DNA of 32,318 nt, taken from the NCBI GenBank assembly GCA_964426135.1, contig CAYRPN010000062.1, positions 1 to 32,318 of the forward strand, given 5' to 3'. Below are positions 1 to 8,334 of the stretch, piece by piece. Origin of the DNA: CAYRPN01 sp964426135 (GTDB lineage: Bacteria > Planctomycetota > Phycisphaerae > Phycisphaerales > Phycisphaeraceae). Numbering within the stretch: position 1 is the stretch's first letter; each line of letters starts with the position of its first letter. Under the pieces are notes generated by a model. The model was not told where the DNA came from. It made no database searches and saw nothing but the letters and a program-made list of their open reading frames with translations. A program made the translations under genes and the position numbers.

Positions 1-410
1 GACTCCGAAACGCCCGTTCCAACCGGTGTCAAGTACGCAAATAGCGGATGAGCCTGTCTTTGTGTTCTTCGTGCCTTTGTGTCCTTTGTGGTTCAAACGA
101 AGACCCACTGATTCCCGAGAACTGAAAAGCCCTGGGGGCCGGGGGCTTCGGCTTGCGATGACGGAAAAAATTAGGTACAATAACCCACGGCGTGCCCCCC
201 TTCCTCTATAAGGCCGCCATGCGCCGATCGATCACCAACCCATCGCGAACCATGCGCAAGCAACCCCGGCGGAGGTGCCGCCGCGACAGAACCGACGCGG
301 CGTCTTTTCACCGCAGCGGATCAGGCAGTCGCCAGCCCGTCAGGCTGGCGCCTCCGGTTTTTCATGCGCGCCGCCCGTCCATTTCCAGAAGCCCGGATGC
401 CCGAACAAGT

Positions 411-529
411 GGCCGCAAAGTGTCCTACCCTTTTGGCAGTCAAATCCATAAATCATTGTTTCAATTTGAGTTAACCTCACTTCAGACCCCCTGGGGGGTC
501 CCTGACCGGCCACTTTGGGGGTGGCCGGT
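411..529 (+). repeat. Dispersed element, copy 1 (inverted copy at 24136-24242)
   Basis: Bases 411-439 match the reverse complement of 24214-24242 at 27 of 29 positions; the shared start reads GGCCGnAAAGTGTCCTACC. The right end of this copy is a hairpin: 9-bp arms ACCGGCCAC (505-513) and GTGGCCGGT (521-529) around a 7-nt loop. The other copy also ends in a CCGGCCACTTTG-type word, so both ends of the element seem conserved while the middle is diverged. The ends are roughly inverted relative to each other (AAAGTG near one end, CACTTT near the other), which resembles a small non-autonomous element. No transposase is nearby. Confidence 0.6.
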
Positions 530-577
530 GAAGGCGGGCGACGCCTCGGACATCGGCGGCAACCGCCCTGTTCAGTA

Positions 578-703
578 AGGAACGGGCCCGAAATAACTTC
601 GCGAATTGGCGGTCCCCCATTTAGCCGGCGGGCTTGCCCGCCGAGAGCCTCGCGGCGGGCAAGCCCGCCGGCTAAATGGGGAACTTATTTCGGTCCTGTT
701 CCT
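578..703. repeat. 126-bp nested palindromic element, copy 1
   Basis: There are two nested inverted repeats. Outer arms 578-600 and 681-703 are complementary at 20 of 23 positions (AGGAACGGGCCCGAAATAAC on the left). Inner arms 616-643 and 653-680 are perfectly complementary over 28 bp around a 9-nt loop, with a core containing GGCGGGCTTGCCCGCC. A second copy of the same total length lies at 12142-12267. It sits about 110 bp upstream of the aldose epimerase start, so it could act as a transcript hairpin, or it may be a passive mobile palindrome. Confidence 0.85.
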
Positions 704-810
704 AAGCTATACTGCCGCGCCTGCGTGGCGCGCTGTACAGCCGCACCCGGTCGCCGCGCTCGCGGCCAACGTCGCAATCGGTTCCTACGACACCCATAGG
801 GATTCCTCAC

Positions 811-2025
811 ATGATTCGCACGCTCGCTTCGTCGTTCCTTCTCGCCCTGACCCTCGCCCTCGCCGGCTGCGGCAGCGCCGCCCCCGCGCCGGCCGCCAAA
901 GCCAAGGATCCGTCCAAGATGAACGTCACCACCGCTCCCTTCGGCAAGACCTCCGACGGCAAGGACGCCACCGCCTACACCCTCACCAATGCCACCGGCA
1001 TGAAGGCGGTGCTCACGGACTACGGCGCGACCGTCGTCGAGCTGCACGTCGCCGATGCCGCCGGCAAGTACACCGACGTGACGCTGGGGTTTGAGAATGT
1101 CGCCGGCTATGAAGGCAAGACCAATCCTTACTTCGGCTGCACCACCGGCCGCGTCGCCAACCGCATCGCCAAGGGCAAGTTCACCCTCGATGGCAAGGAG
1201 TACACGCTCGCCCTGAACAACGCCCCCAACACGCTGCACGGCGGCAATGTGGGATTTAATCGCCGCTTCTGGAAGGGTGAATCCTTCAAGAACGCCGACG
1301 GCGTGGGCGTGAAGTTCACCTATGTCAGCCCCGATGGCGAAGAGGGCTATCCCGGCACGCTGAGCACGGAGGTGATCTACACGCTGACCAATAGCGATGA
1401 GCTTCGCATCGACTACAAGGCCACCACCGACAAGGCCACGCCGATCAATCTCACCAATCACGCGTACTTCAATCTCACCGGCCACCCGACGCCCGGCAGC
1501 CTCGGCGGGATGAGCACGATCCTCGGCCACGAACTGCAACTGAGCGCCGACCATTACACGCCGGTGGACGCCACGCTGATTCCCACCGGTGAGATCGCGA
1601 AGGTGGAAGGCACGGTGTTCGACTTCCGCCGCGGCGCGCCGATCGGCGGGCGGATTCACAAGCTCCCGCCGAACGAAGCGACGAAGGATCCGGGCGGTTA
1701 CGACCTGAACTTCGTGCTCAACGCCCAGAGCTCGACGGCGGGCTTCGGCAAGCTGGCCCATGCGGCGACGCTCCGCGATCCGGCCAGCGGGCGCGTGATG
1801 GAAATCTGGACGACGGAGCCGGGCATCCAGCTTTACACCGGCAACTTCCTCGACGGCACCGTCAAAGGCAAAGGCGGCGCGGTGTACGTGAAGAACGGCG
1901 CGCTGTGCCTGGAGACGCAGCACTACCCCGACAGCATCAACCAGCCGAAGTTCCCCAGCACGGTGCTCAAGCCCGGCGCGACGTACACGCACACGACGGT
2001 GCACAAGTTTTATGCGACGCGGTGA
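811..2025 (+). CDS. galM: Aldose 1-epimerase (mutarotase), predicted lipoprotein
   Basis: This 404-residue protein should interconvert alpha and beta anomers of hexoses such as galactose or glucose. It begins with a signal peptide and a lipobox ending LAGC (Cys20), so it is predicted to be lipid-anchored outside the cytoplasm; the usual GalM is cytoplasmic and about 340 residues. Family landmarks are visible: NTLHGG with His143, NHAYFNL with the presumed catalytic His217, and CLETQHYPDS with the presumed catalytic base Glu368 near the C-terminus. The start at 811 directly precedes the signal peptide. An extracytoplasmic mutarotase fits an organism that degrades polysaccharides outside the inner membrane. 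It stands alone, preceded by a palindromic repeat; the next gene begins 84 bases downstream. The family call is strong, substrate is inferred. Confidence 0.93.
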   Translation: MIRTLASSFLLALTLALAGCGSAAPAPAAKAKDPSKMNVTTAPFGKTSDGKDATAYTLTNATGMKAVLTDYGATVVELHVADAAGKYTDVTLGFENVAGYEGKTNPYFGCTTGRVANRIAKGKFTLDGKEYTLALNNAPNTLHGGNVGFNRRFWKGESFKNADGVGVKFTYVSPDGEEGYPGTLSTEVIYTLTNSDELRIDYKATTDKATPINLTNHAYFNLTGHPTPGSLGGMSTILGHELQLSADHYTPVDATLIPTGEIAKVEGTVFDFRRGAPIGGRIHKLPPNEATKDPGGYDLNFVLNAQSSTAGFGKLAHAATLRDPASGRVMEIWTTEPGIQLYTGNFLDGTVKGKGGAVYVKNGALCLETQHYPDSINQPKFPSTVLKPGATYTHTTVHKFYATR

Positions 2026-2109
2026 GGGCCTGGCCGCCGCGCCGGCTCAAAGCGCCGGCGAATCTGGTCGATGACATCCCTGTAGTCCCTTGCCACACGG
2101 GGTGTTGCG

Positions 2110-2547
2110 ATGTCCTCCAAGCAGCCGATCGATCTGCTCCGTCTGAGCCCGGCCCAGGCGGCGAGCATCATCGCTTCGCTGGACGCCCGCGCGAAAGCGC
2201 CGGGCGCGCCACGCGACCGTCGCCGCAGCCCGCGCATTCCCTACCGCCAGGAACTCATGCTCCTGTGCGGAGTCCACCACGCCATGGACGATGCGACCTT
2301 CTTCCGCGTGGCATGCGTCGATGTCTCGCTGGGCGGCATCGGCTTCCTGCACGGCGCGTTCGTCCACCCGGGAAGCGCCTGCACCGTCACGCTGGTGACG
2401 CCGACGCGGAAAGGGTTCCGCGCCGTCGGTGAAATCAAGCGATGTTTCCACGTCACCCGGCACGTTCACTTCGTCGGCGTGAAGTTCAACGAAGACTTGA
2501 AGCCCGGCCTGATGGAATCGCTGACGCAACTCGAAGCTTTCGCGTGA
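2110..2547 (+). CDS. PilZ-domain protein (putative c-di-GMP receptor)
   Basis: A 145-residue cytoplasmic protein with a single PilZ-type domain. The two c-di-GMP-binding signatures of the family are present: an RxxxR arginine pair (Arg38 and Arg42 within RRSPR) and DxSxxG at Asp71-Gly76 (DVSLGG). Beta-strand-like segments follow and end with HFVGVKF, typical of the last strands of PilZ. The first 30 residues are an extra helical segment. Stand-alone PilZ proteins usually relay c-di-GMP to motility, adhesion or exopolysaccharide machinery; no obvious partner lies beside it, although a glycan cluster is found 10 kb away. It is tail-to-tail with threonine synthase, 18 bases apart. Binding is inferred from motifs. 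Confidence 0.88.
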   Translation: MSSKQPIDLLRLSPAQAASIIASLDARAKAPGAPRDRRRSPRIPYRQELMLLCGVHHAMDDATFFRVACVDVSLGGIGFLHGAFVHPGSACTVTLVTPTRKGFRAVGEIKRCFHVTRHVHFVGVKFNEDLKPGLMESLTQLEAFA

Positions 2548-2565
2548 GCTTTCGCCGGTGATCCT

Positions 2566-4059
2566 TCAATACTCCGTCACCGGCACATGCTTCGATGAGT
2601 CATCAATGCCCTTGGGGGAGCGCATGCCGGCACGTTTGTCCGGCGCGATGGCGGCGATGATGGCCGCCAAATCATCGGGCACCTGGATGGGACGGTTGGC
2701 GAGTCGGCCGTGCGGCTCGGTGCGTTTGGCAGTGTCCTGGACGCTCTTCATGTCGATGCCGGTGTGGTATTTCACGGTGGCGTCAGGGTCTTTCAGTTCG
2801 TGGCCGGTGAGAATGCAGACGACGCTTTCATCCTTGCCGATGACGCCTTCCTTCACCAGCGCATGGGCGCCGGCGACGCTGGCGGCGCTGGCCGGTTCGC
2901 AGCCGAAGCCGTAGCGACCGACCAAGGCCTTGTGTTCGAGCATGGTTTCGTCATCGACCTGGCGCACGACGCCGCCCATGAAATCCAAGGCCCTTAGCGC
3001 CTTGGTGAGATTGACGGGGCGGCCGATCTCGATGGCGCTGGCGATGGTGTGAGCGTGATAGTCGGCGCCATCCATCTCGCGGTAGAACTTGCTGACGGTG
3101 TTCGCATCGACCTTGCCGCCGTTCCACGTCAAGCCGCGCTCGTTCACAAGCACGTGCAGCGGGTTGGCGCCGGCGGCTTGAATGATGGCCAACCGCGGCA
3201 CGCGGTCGATCAGGCCCAGGGCCTTCAGCTCGATGAACGCCTTGCCGAACGCGGAGCAGTTCCCGAGGTTGCCGCCGGGCACCACGACCCAGTCAGGCAC
3301 CTGCCAGTCGAGCGCCTCGAGCACGCGGTACATGATCGTCTTCTGCCCTTCGAGGCGGAAGGGATTGACGCTGTTCATGAGGTAGATGCCAAGCTCCGGC
3401 TGCTCGACGGCGATCTGGCGGACGCGCTTGAGGCAGGCGTCGAAGTCGCCCTGAATCTGGAGTGTGAGCGCGCCATAGTCGAGCGCCTGCGACAGTTTGC
3501 CGTAGGCGATCTTGCCGGTGCCGATGAACACGATGCCGGTCATCTCGGCGAGGCCGGCGAACATGGCGAGGCTGGCGCTGGTGTTGCCGGTGGAGGCGCA
3601 GGCGACGCGCTTGGCGCCGACCATGCGGGCATGGGTGAACGCGGCGGCCATGCCGTTGTCTTTGAATGAGCCGGAGGGATTGAGGCCTTCGTACTGGAGA
3701 AAGAGCTTGCCCGGCTTCAGGCCGATCTGCGGCGCGAGCAGGGTCGCGTCCTGCATGTTCGTCCGGCCTTCCCCGATGGTGACGATGTCGCTCTCGCGGC
3801 GATAAAAGGGCATGAGCTCGCGGAAGCGCCACACGCCGGAGAAATCCAGCGCCCCCTGAATGCCGGCGCCTTTGGTGATCCAGCGATGCTCGAAGTAGTT
3901 GAGCGACTTGGGCACCGGCAGGCGGTTCCAGTCGTACGCGATGTCGAGCAGCGAATTGCGGCCCTCTGCGGCGCAGCGCGGGCAACTGACGTGAACCTCG
4001 GCGATGCCGAAAGTTGCTTTGCAGGCGGGATCGATACACTGTTGAAACGCGACTTCCAT
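2566..4059 (-). CDS. thrC: Threonine synthase
   Basis: A 497-residue PLP enzyme of the threonine synthase fold, converting O-phosphohomoserine to threonine and phosphate as the last step of threonine synthesis. Residues 8-29 form a zinc-ribbon-like start (Cys8, Cys13, Cys26, Cys29), seen in some archaeal and bacterial threonine synthases. The PLP lysine is in NPSGSFKDNGM (Lys133), and the cofactor phosphate loop reads PGGNLGNCSAFGKA. Because the C-terminus carries no clear ACT domain, feedback regulation is not evident. The start at 4059 puts the zinc ribbon at the very N-terminus; there is no good Shine-Dalgarno sequence. It is divergent from the glycogen-synthase-like gene, and a palindrome at 4079-4147 fills the shared upstream region. 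Related PLP-dependent lyases are possible, but length and motifs favour ThrC. Confidence 0.92.
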   Translation of the reverse strand: MEVAFQQCIDPACKATFGIAEVHVSCPRCAAEGRNSLLDIAYDWNRLPVPKSLNYFEHRWITKGAGIQGALDFSGVWRFRELMPFYRRESDIVTIGEGRTNMQDATLLAPQIGLKPGKLFLQYEGLNPSGSFKDNGMAAAFTHARMVGAKRVACASTGNTSASLAMFAGLAEMTGIVFIGTGKIAYGKLSQALDYGALTLQIQGDFDACLKRVRQIAVEQPELGIYLMNSVNPFRLEGQKTIMYRVLEALDWQVPDWVVVPGGNLGNCSAFGKAFIELKALGLIDRVPRLAIIQAAGANPLHVLVNERGLTWNGGKVDANTVSKFYREMDGADYHAHTIASAIEIGRPVNLTKALRALDFMGGVVRQVDDETMLEHKALVGRYGFGCEPASAASVAGAHALVKEGVIGKDESVVCILTGHELKDPDATVKYHTGIDMKSVQDTAKRTEPHGRLANRPIQVPDDLAAIIAAIAPDKRAGMRSPKGIDDSSKHVPVTEY

Positions 4060-4078
4060 GCGCGGGATTGTAGAGAAT

Positions 4079-4147
4079 GTTTAACGACGGGGCTTGCCCC
4101 GTTCCTTTCCGCGACGAACCGGAGCGGGGCAAGCCCCGTCGCTAAAC
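4079..4147. repeat. GGGGCTTGCCCC palindrome, copy 1
   Basis: Arms 4079-4101 and 4125-4147 are complementary at 22 of 23 positions and would form a long stem around a 23-nt loop. Each arm contains a small internal palindrome, GGGGCTTGCCCC. The same arms recur at 18195-18272. It lies between the divergent starts of threonine synthase and the glycosyltransferase, so it sits in the 5' leader of at least one of them. Confidence 0.85.
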
Positions 4148-4198
4148 GTGTCGAGCGCCGACTTACTCTTGCCTGTTGTTTTTCCCGATAAACACCCC

Positions 4199-5980
4199 AT
4201 GCCCAAAACGAACCATCGCTTCACCCTCGCTCACATCACCCACGAAGCCGTCGATCACATCGGCGGCATCGGCACCGTGCTCGAAGGCCTGATGACCAGC
4301 CCGGTCTATCAGGAGTATGTGAAGCGCTCGATCCTCATCGGCCCCACCGCGGGCCACATCGCCGCCGATCCCGAGTCGCGCCTCGGCGAGCATGGCAAGG
4401 TGCTGTACAGCTCGATCGACAACATCGACCGCGCCCGCATGGGGCCCAAGTTCCGTCCGATCGAATGGGCGTTTGATGTCAAGTTCGTCTACGGCACGCG
4501 CCAGTATGCCGCCCCAGGCACCGGTCGCACCGGCGAGGCGGAGGTGCTGCTGATCGATGTCTTCCACATCAACGCGGATCGCCTGAACGTGTTCAAGCAC
4601 CGGCTGTGGGAAACGTTCGGCCTGGACAGCGGACGTTACCAGAGCTCGTGGGATTACGAGGAATACGTGCGCCTGGCGGAGCCGGCGTTCTACGCGCTCA
4701 ACGCGATCAAGGAGCGCAACGACGGCCCATGCGTCATGTTCGGCCACGAGTTCATGGGCATGCCCGCCCTGCTCCAGTCCGTGCTCGAAGGCCAGGAAGA
4801 AATCCGCACCGTGTTCCACGCCCACGAGTGCGCCACCGCCCGCCGGATCGTGGAGGATCATCCCGGCCACGACACGATGTTCTACAACGTGCTCGACGAG
4901 GCCCGCGCCAAGGGCCTCTATGCCGACGATGTGTTCTCCAATCTCGACCGCCTGCTGCGGCACGCGCTGGTCTCGCGCGCGTATCTGGCGGACGGCATCA
5001 TCGCCGTGGGCGACCGCACGCGCGATGAGTTGAACTTCCTCAACCCGCACTTCGGCGATCAGCCGATCGATCTGGTTTACAACGGGCTGCCTGACATCAA
5101 GCTGGACATGAAGGTGAAACTGAACAGCCGGAAGATGCTCAGCGACTACGCGGCGAGCCTGCTCGGTTTCACGCCTGATTTCCTGATCACGCACGTCACC
5201 CGGCCGGTCATCAGCAAAGGCCTGTGGCGCGACCTGAAAGTGCTGCACTACATGGATGCGCAGCTCGCCGCGGAGAATCGCACCGCGGTGCTGTTCATTC
5301 TCACCAGCGGCGGCGGCGTGCGGCGGCCGCAGGATGTCAAGGCGATGGAAGAGCACTACGGCTGGCCCCGGCACCACCGCGAGGGCTACCCCGACCTCGT
5401 CGGCCCGGAGGTCGATCTGCACAAGGATGTCGTCAACTTCAACGCCAATCACAAGAACGTGCAGGTCATCCTCGTGAACCAGTTCGGCTGGTCGCCGCAG
5501 CGCATCGGCAAGCGGCTGCCGGCGGGCATGGATATCGCCGACCTGCGCCGGGCCACGGATGCGGAGTTCGGCATGGCGACGTACGAACCGTTCGGCATCA
5601 GCCCGCTGGAGCCCCTGGGCTGCGGCGCGGTGTGCGTGATCACGAATGTGTGCGGCTGCGCCGGATTTGTGAACCACGTCACCGCCGGCGCCGGCACGCC
5701 CGTCGTCATCAGCGCGGATTTCACCAAGCTCGACAAGCCCATGTTGATCGAGGAACTCAAAACCATGTCGCAAAACGACCGCAACACCATCGAAGAACGC
5801 ATCGCGTCCGAGGTGGCGACGGAGCTGATGAAGCGACTGCCGCGCAATGACGAGCAGCGCGCCGCGCTGCTGGCGATCGGGCAGGGACTCATCAAGCGCA
5901 TGGGCTGGGACGCGGTGATTGCCGAGGGTCTCGTGCCGATGCTCGACCGCATTCGCAACGGGCACGCGGTGAAAGCGTGA
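4199..5980 (+). CDS. Glycogen/starch synthase-like glycosyltransferase (GT-B)
   Basis: A 593-residue retaining GT-B glycosyltransferase. The N-terminal domain opens with ITHEAVDHIGGIGTVLEG (residues 13-30), the glycine-rich loop found where glycogen synthases bind the nucleotide sugar. The C-terminal domain carries EPFGISPLE (Glu463 to Glu471), the EX7E signature of retaining GT-B enzymes. It most likely extends an alpha-1,4-glucan from UDP- or ADP-glucose in the cytoplasm. It is longer than the bacterial GlgA (about 480 residues) and nearer in size to eukaryotic-type GYS. The ATG at 4199 is preferred over an in-frame ATG at 4094, because the upstream 35 codons read through the palindrome and look non-coding. 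The gene ends directly against a heptad array at 5982. Donor and acceptor are inferred. Confidence 0.85.
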   Translation: MPKTNHRFTLAHITHEAVDHIGGIGTVLEGLMTSPVYQEYVKRSILIGPTAGHIAADPESRLGEHGKVLYSSIDNIDRARMGPKFRPIEWAFDVKFVYGTRQYAAPGTGRTGEAEVLLIDVFHINADRLNVFKHRLWETFGLDSGRYQSSWDYEEYVRLAEPAFYALNAIKERNDGPCVMFGHEFMGMPALLQSVLEGQEEIRTVFHAHECATARRIVEDHPGHDTMFYNVLDEARAKGLYADDVFSNLDRLLRHALVSRAYLADGIIAVGDRTRDELNFLNPHFGDQPIDLVYNGLPDIKLDMKVKLNSRKMLSDYAASLLGFTPDFLITHVTRPVISKGLWRDLKVLHYMDAQLAAENRTAVLFILTSGGGVRRPQDVKAMEEHYGWPRHHREGYPDLVGPEVDLHKDVVNFNANHKNVQVILVNQFGWSPQRIGKRLPAGMDIADLRRATDAEFGMATYEPFGISPLEPLGCGAVCVITNVCGCAGFVNHVTAGAGTPVVISADFTKLDKPMLIEELKTMSQNDRNTIEERIASEVATELMKRLPRNDEQRAALLAIGQGLIKRMGWDAVIAEGLVPMLDRIRNGHAVKA

Positions 5981-5981
5981 A

Positions 5982-6200
5982 GGAGTGAGGAGTGAGGAGT
6001 GAGGAGTGAGAATCTTATCGACGAATCGCCATTTCGTTGACAGCCGCACCGTCCGCGGTGCGCGTCTTGCGCGATGGCCCGACGCGCACCGCGAACGGCG
6101 CGGCTAGAAAACATCGGAGGCATTTCCCACTTCCCTCCTCCCTCCTCCCTCCTCCCTCTTCTCTCCTCTCTTCCCTCCTCCCTCCTCCCTCTTCGCACTT
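5982..6200. repeat. Heptanucleotide array 1 (GGAGTGA / CCCTCCT)
   Basis: Four tandem GGAGTGA heptads at 5982-6009 start one base after the stop codon of the preceding gene. After a 120-bp unique core, a second run of heptads based on CCCTCCT (variants CCCTCTT, CTCTCCT) covers 6133-6200 with one 5-bp slip. Read on the opposite strand the second run is GGAGGGA-like, so the two runs are inverted and partly complementary. The 5981-6379 gap contains no gene that I can support. Confidence 0.8.
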
Positions 6201-6379
6201 CGCAATCCGTCCGTTTATGCCGCGCGGGCAATCCCGCTCGCACGAATCTTCACCAGCCTTTCTTGTTCGCTGCTGATAACGAATCGTATGGTTTGAGCGT
6301 ATGGGTGGATCGGGTCGGGCCTCACGCTGGGTGGGGTTCGACAGCTCAACCACGTTGAGAGGCCTGGAAGGATTCAACT

Positions 6380-7534
6380 ATGAAACGTTACACAGCATGG
6401 TGGAAAGCAGCGGCGATCTGCGCGGCGGGCATGGCGGTTCCCGCGTATGCCGACCAGATCCAACTCACCGGCACGATCCGCGACTTCAAGCGCGGCGACC
6501 AGTCCGGCGGCCACCCGGATTTCCAGACTGCCGGCGCCGCCAACAAGTTCGGCCATGTGCTGAACATGGTCACGATGGACCTGAGCAGCGAGGGCAAGCC
6601 CGTCTACAACCCGACGCGCCCCAGCAGCAAGGACACGATGCAGTCGGCCGCCAAGTTCATCCAGTGGTACAAGGATGATCCGGCGGTGAATGCGTCGGCC
6701 CCGCTGACGCTGACGCTGGACAACGGCCTGGGCGCGACCAAGGGCGGCATCTATTCCTATTCCACCAACAAGTTCTTCCCCATCGATGGCCAGTTCTTCG
6801 GCAACCAGAATCTGAAGGACGCATCGGGCAAGAGCCGCAACTTCCACTTCACCTACGAACTGCACACGAACTTCACTTACAAGCCGGGACAAAAGTTCAC
6901 CTTCATCGGCGACGACGACGTGTGGGTCTACGTGAACAAGAAACGCGTCATCGACATCGGCGGCGTCCACTCGGCGGTCACCGGCTCCGTCCTGCTCTTT
7001 GACGGCAAGGCGTTCGTCACCAAGACCCACTTCGTCACCGGCGGCGATGTGAAGGTGGTGGACTCCACCATGGCATCGACCCTCGCCACGCGATGGAGCA
7101 CGCTGGGCATGGCTGGCTCGTGCCCGGTGATCGCCAACGACAAGTACATCGACCTGAACCTGAACGCCGGCTTCAGCGATACGACGGCGACCTTCAACGG
7201 CACCAGCGTCACGACCAAGTCGGTGGACGACCTGAGCAGCGTCGTGCTGAAGTTCGCCGATGGCTTCACCCAGACGCACTCGGGGCTCAGCGGCAAGACC
7301 GCCACGCTCAGCGGCATCGGTCCGCATGCGGGCAAAACCATCGCCGCCGTCATCATCCGCAGCGGCGCCAACAACACGGGCCAGACGCATACCTCCAACG
7401 GCGGCACCTCGATCAACGCCACGCTCGACTTCTTCTTTGCCGAGCGGCACACGACCGAGTCCAACTTCCGCATCGACACCAGCATGCTGCTGGAAACGGT
7501 TCAACCCCTGACCGTCAGCCCGCTTTACGATTGA
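6380..7534 (+). CDS. Secreted fibro-slime domain protein
   Basis: A 384-residue exported protein. Residues 1-24 form a signal peptide with an AYA-type cleavage site. The mature part opens like a fibro-slime domain: GTIRDF near 31, HPDF near 45, FIQWY near 93, then HFTYELHTNF and the PA14-like core GDDDVWVYVNKK (177-188) followed by DIGGVH (192-197). The end of the same domain appears only at the C-terminus, as FFFAERHTTESNFRI. Between them lies an insert of about 140 residues with a beta-rich pattern (DLSSVVLKFADG, then LSGKTATLSG, then GPHAGKTI). Such proteins are surface or matrix carbohydrate-binding or adhesion factors. The start is supported by AAGGA upstream. A terminator follows at 7625. 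No PEP-CTERM tail is present. The ligand is unknown. Confidence 0.85.
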   Translation: MKRYTAWWKAAAICAAGMAVPAYADQIQLTGTIRDFKRGDQSGGHPDFQTAGAANKFGHVLNMVTMDLSSEGKPVYNPTRPSSKDTMQSAAKFIQWYKDDPAVNASAPLTLTLDNGLGATKGGIYSYSTNKFFPIDGQFFGNQNLKDASGKSRNFHFTYELHTNFTYKPGQKFTFIGDDDVWVYVNKKRVIDIGGVHSAVTGSVLLFDGKAFVTKTHFVTGGDVKVVDSTMASTLATRWSTLGMAGSCPVIANDKYIDLNLNAGFSDTTATFNGTSVTTKSVDDLSSVVLKFADGFTQTHSGLSGKTATLSGIGPHAGKTIAAVIIRSGANNTGQTHTSNGGTSINATLDFFFAERHTTESNFRIDTSMLLETVQPLTVSPLYD

Positions 7535-7624
7535 GTGACAAAGCACGATCCGACAGCGAGAACCGGCCGTAAGTGACTGACGCGACAAGACATGCGAACG
7601 TAGACCAACGCGGCTCTCGGCAGC

Positions 7625-7652
7625 ACCCACGGCTAACCCCGTGGGTTTTTTT
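7625..7652 (+). terminator. Rho-independent terminator after the fibro-slime gene
   Basis: An 8-bp stem ACCCACGG/CCGTGGGT (7625-7632 with 7639-7646) closes a 6-nt loop and runs directly into seven T residues (7646-7652). It lies 91 bases after the fibro-slime stop codon and before the sigma-factor gene, so it separates the two transcription units. Confidence 0.85.
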
Positions 7653-7724
7653 CTAATAAACCACCCTTCTGGACGTTATCAATGTAGAGATTGCGGAATG
7701 CAGGCCTGATCGCTTTGTGATTTC

Positions 7725-8333
7725 ATGGACCAGCCGACCAGGACCATCGACCCCATCTGGATCCGTGCCGTCGTCACGCAGTACGAACGGCCGCTGGTGC
7801 TGTACGCGATGCGCTTGATCGGCGATGTGGAACGTGCCCGCGATGTGGCGCAGGAGACCTTCCTGAAACTTTGCCGGCAGGAACGCAGCAAGGTGGAGCC
7901 CTTCCTCGTCGAGTGGCTTTACACCGTCTGCCGGAACAAGGCTCTGGACGTGCGCCGGAAGGAATCGCGGATGGTCCGACTGGCCGAGGGCGAAGCGTCG
8001 CTGAAGGCGGACAAGGACGCGATGCCCGGGGCCGCGATCGAAGCGGATGAGATCAAGTCGCGCGTGCTCGAACTGGTCGGGCATCTGCCTGAAAAGCAAC
8101 AGGAAGCGATTCGCCTGAAATTCCAGCACGCGCTCTCGTATCGGCAGATCAGCAAAGTGATGGAACTGACCACGAGCTACGTGGGTTACCTGATCCACGC
8201 AGGTCTCAAGGCGATTCGCGAGAAGCTGGCGCTGGCGGCCGGCGAAGAAAAAGACACCGGGCCGATCGCCCGCATCTCCGCGCCGGCCCGCCTGACCAAA
8301 GAACAACGCCGCGATGCCGGTGGAACCGGGTAG
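7725..8333 (+). CDS. ECF-type RNA polymerase sigma factor
   Basis: A 202-residue sigma-70 family protein with only regions 2 and 4, as in ECF sigma factors. Region 2 spans about residues 17-84 (RLIGDVERARDVAQETFLKL, then LYTVCRNKALDVRRKE), and region 4 spans about 111-168 (LPEKQQEAIRLKF, a helix-turn-helix around SYRQISKVMELTTSYVGYLI). The last 30 residues form an extra basic tail. It should redirect RNA polymerase to a small regulon. The next gene, 347 bases downstream on the same strand, encodes a membrane protein with an anti-sigma-like N-terminus, which suggests a signalling pair. The stop codon at 8331-8333 is followed almost at once by a heptad array, an unusual spacer for a sigma/anti-sigma pair. 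Confidence 0.92.
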   Translation: MDQPTRTIDPIWIRAVVTQYERPLVLYAMRLIGDVERARDVAQETFLKLCRQERSKVEPFLVEWLYTVCRNKALDVRRKESRMVRLAEGEASLKADKDAMPGAAIEADEIKSRVLELVGHLPEKQQEAIRLKFQHALSYRQISKVMELTTSYVGYLIHAGLKAIREKLALAAGEEKDTGPIARISAPARLTKEQRRDAGGTG

Positions 8334-8334
8334 C

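Larger units (their letters stand above)
1..810. other. Non-coding, repeat-bearing leading region
   Basis: I see no convincing gene in the first 810 bases; the open frames here lack recognisable protein character. The stretch holds a degenerate tandem of CTTTGTGT/CTTCGTG words at about 58-100, a short hairpin at 331-351 (CGCCAGCC and its complement around a 5-nt loop), one copy of a dispersed element at 411-529, and a 126-bp nested palindrome at 578-703. The last 100 bases before the aldose epimerase start at 811 should hold its promoter, but I cannot identify -35 and -10 boxes with confidence. Confidence 0.6.

Noticed and set aside
58..103. CTTTGTGT/CTTCGTG words as a tandem regulatory repeat
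   Set aside because: The units are short and of irregular length. I have met such words in unrelated genomes, and nothing links them to the gene at 811.
685..2004. Long minus-strand open frame opposite the aldose epimerase
   Set aside because: It is a shadow of a high-GC gene: His/Arg/Ala/Val-rich with no motif, while the plus-strand frame has clear GalM motifs.
4163..6049. A 628-codon minus-strand frame as long as the glycosyltransferase on the other strand
   Set aside because: The composition is typical of antisense translation of a GC-rich gene, and the plus-strand product has conserved GT-B motifs.
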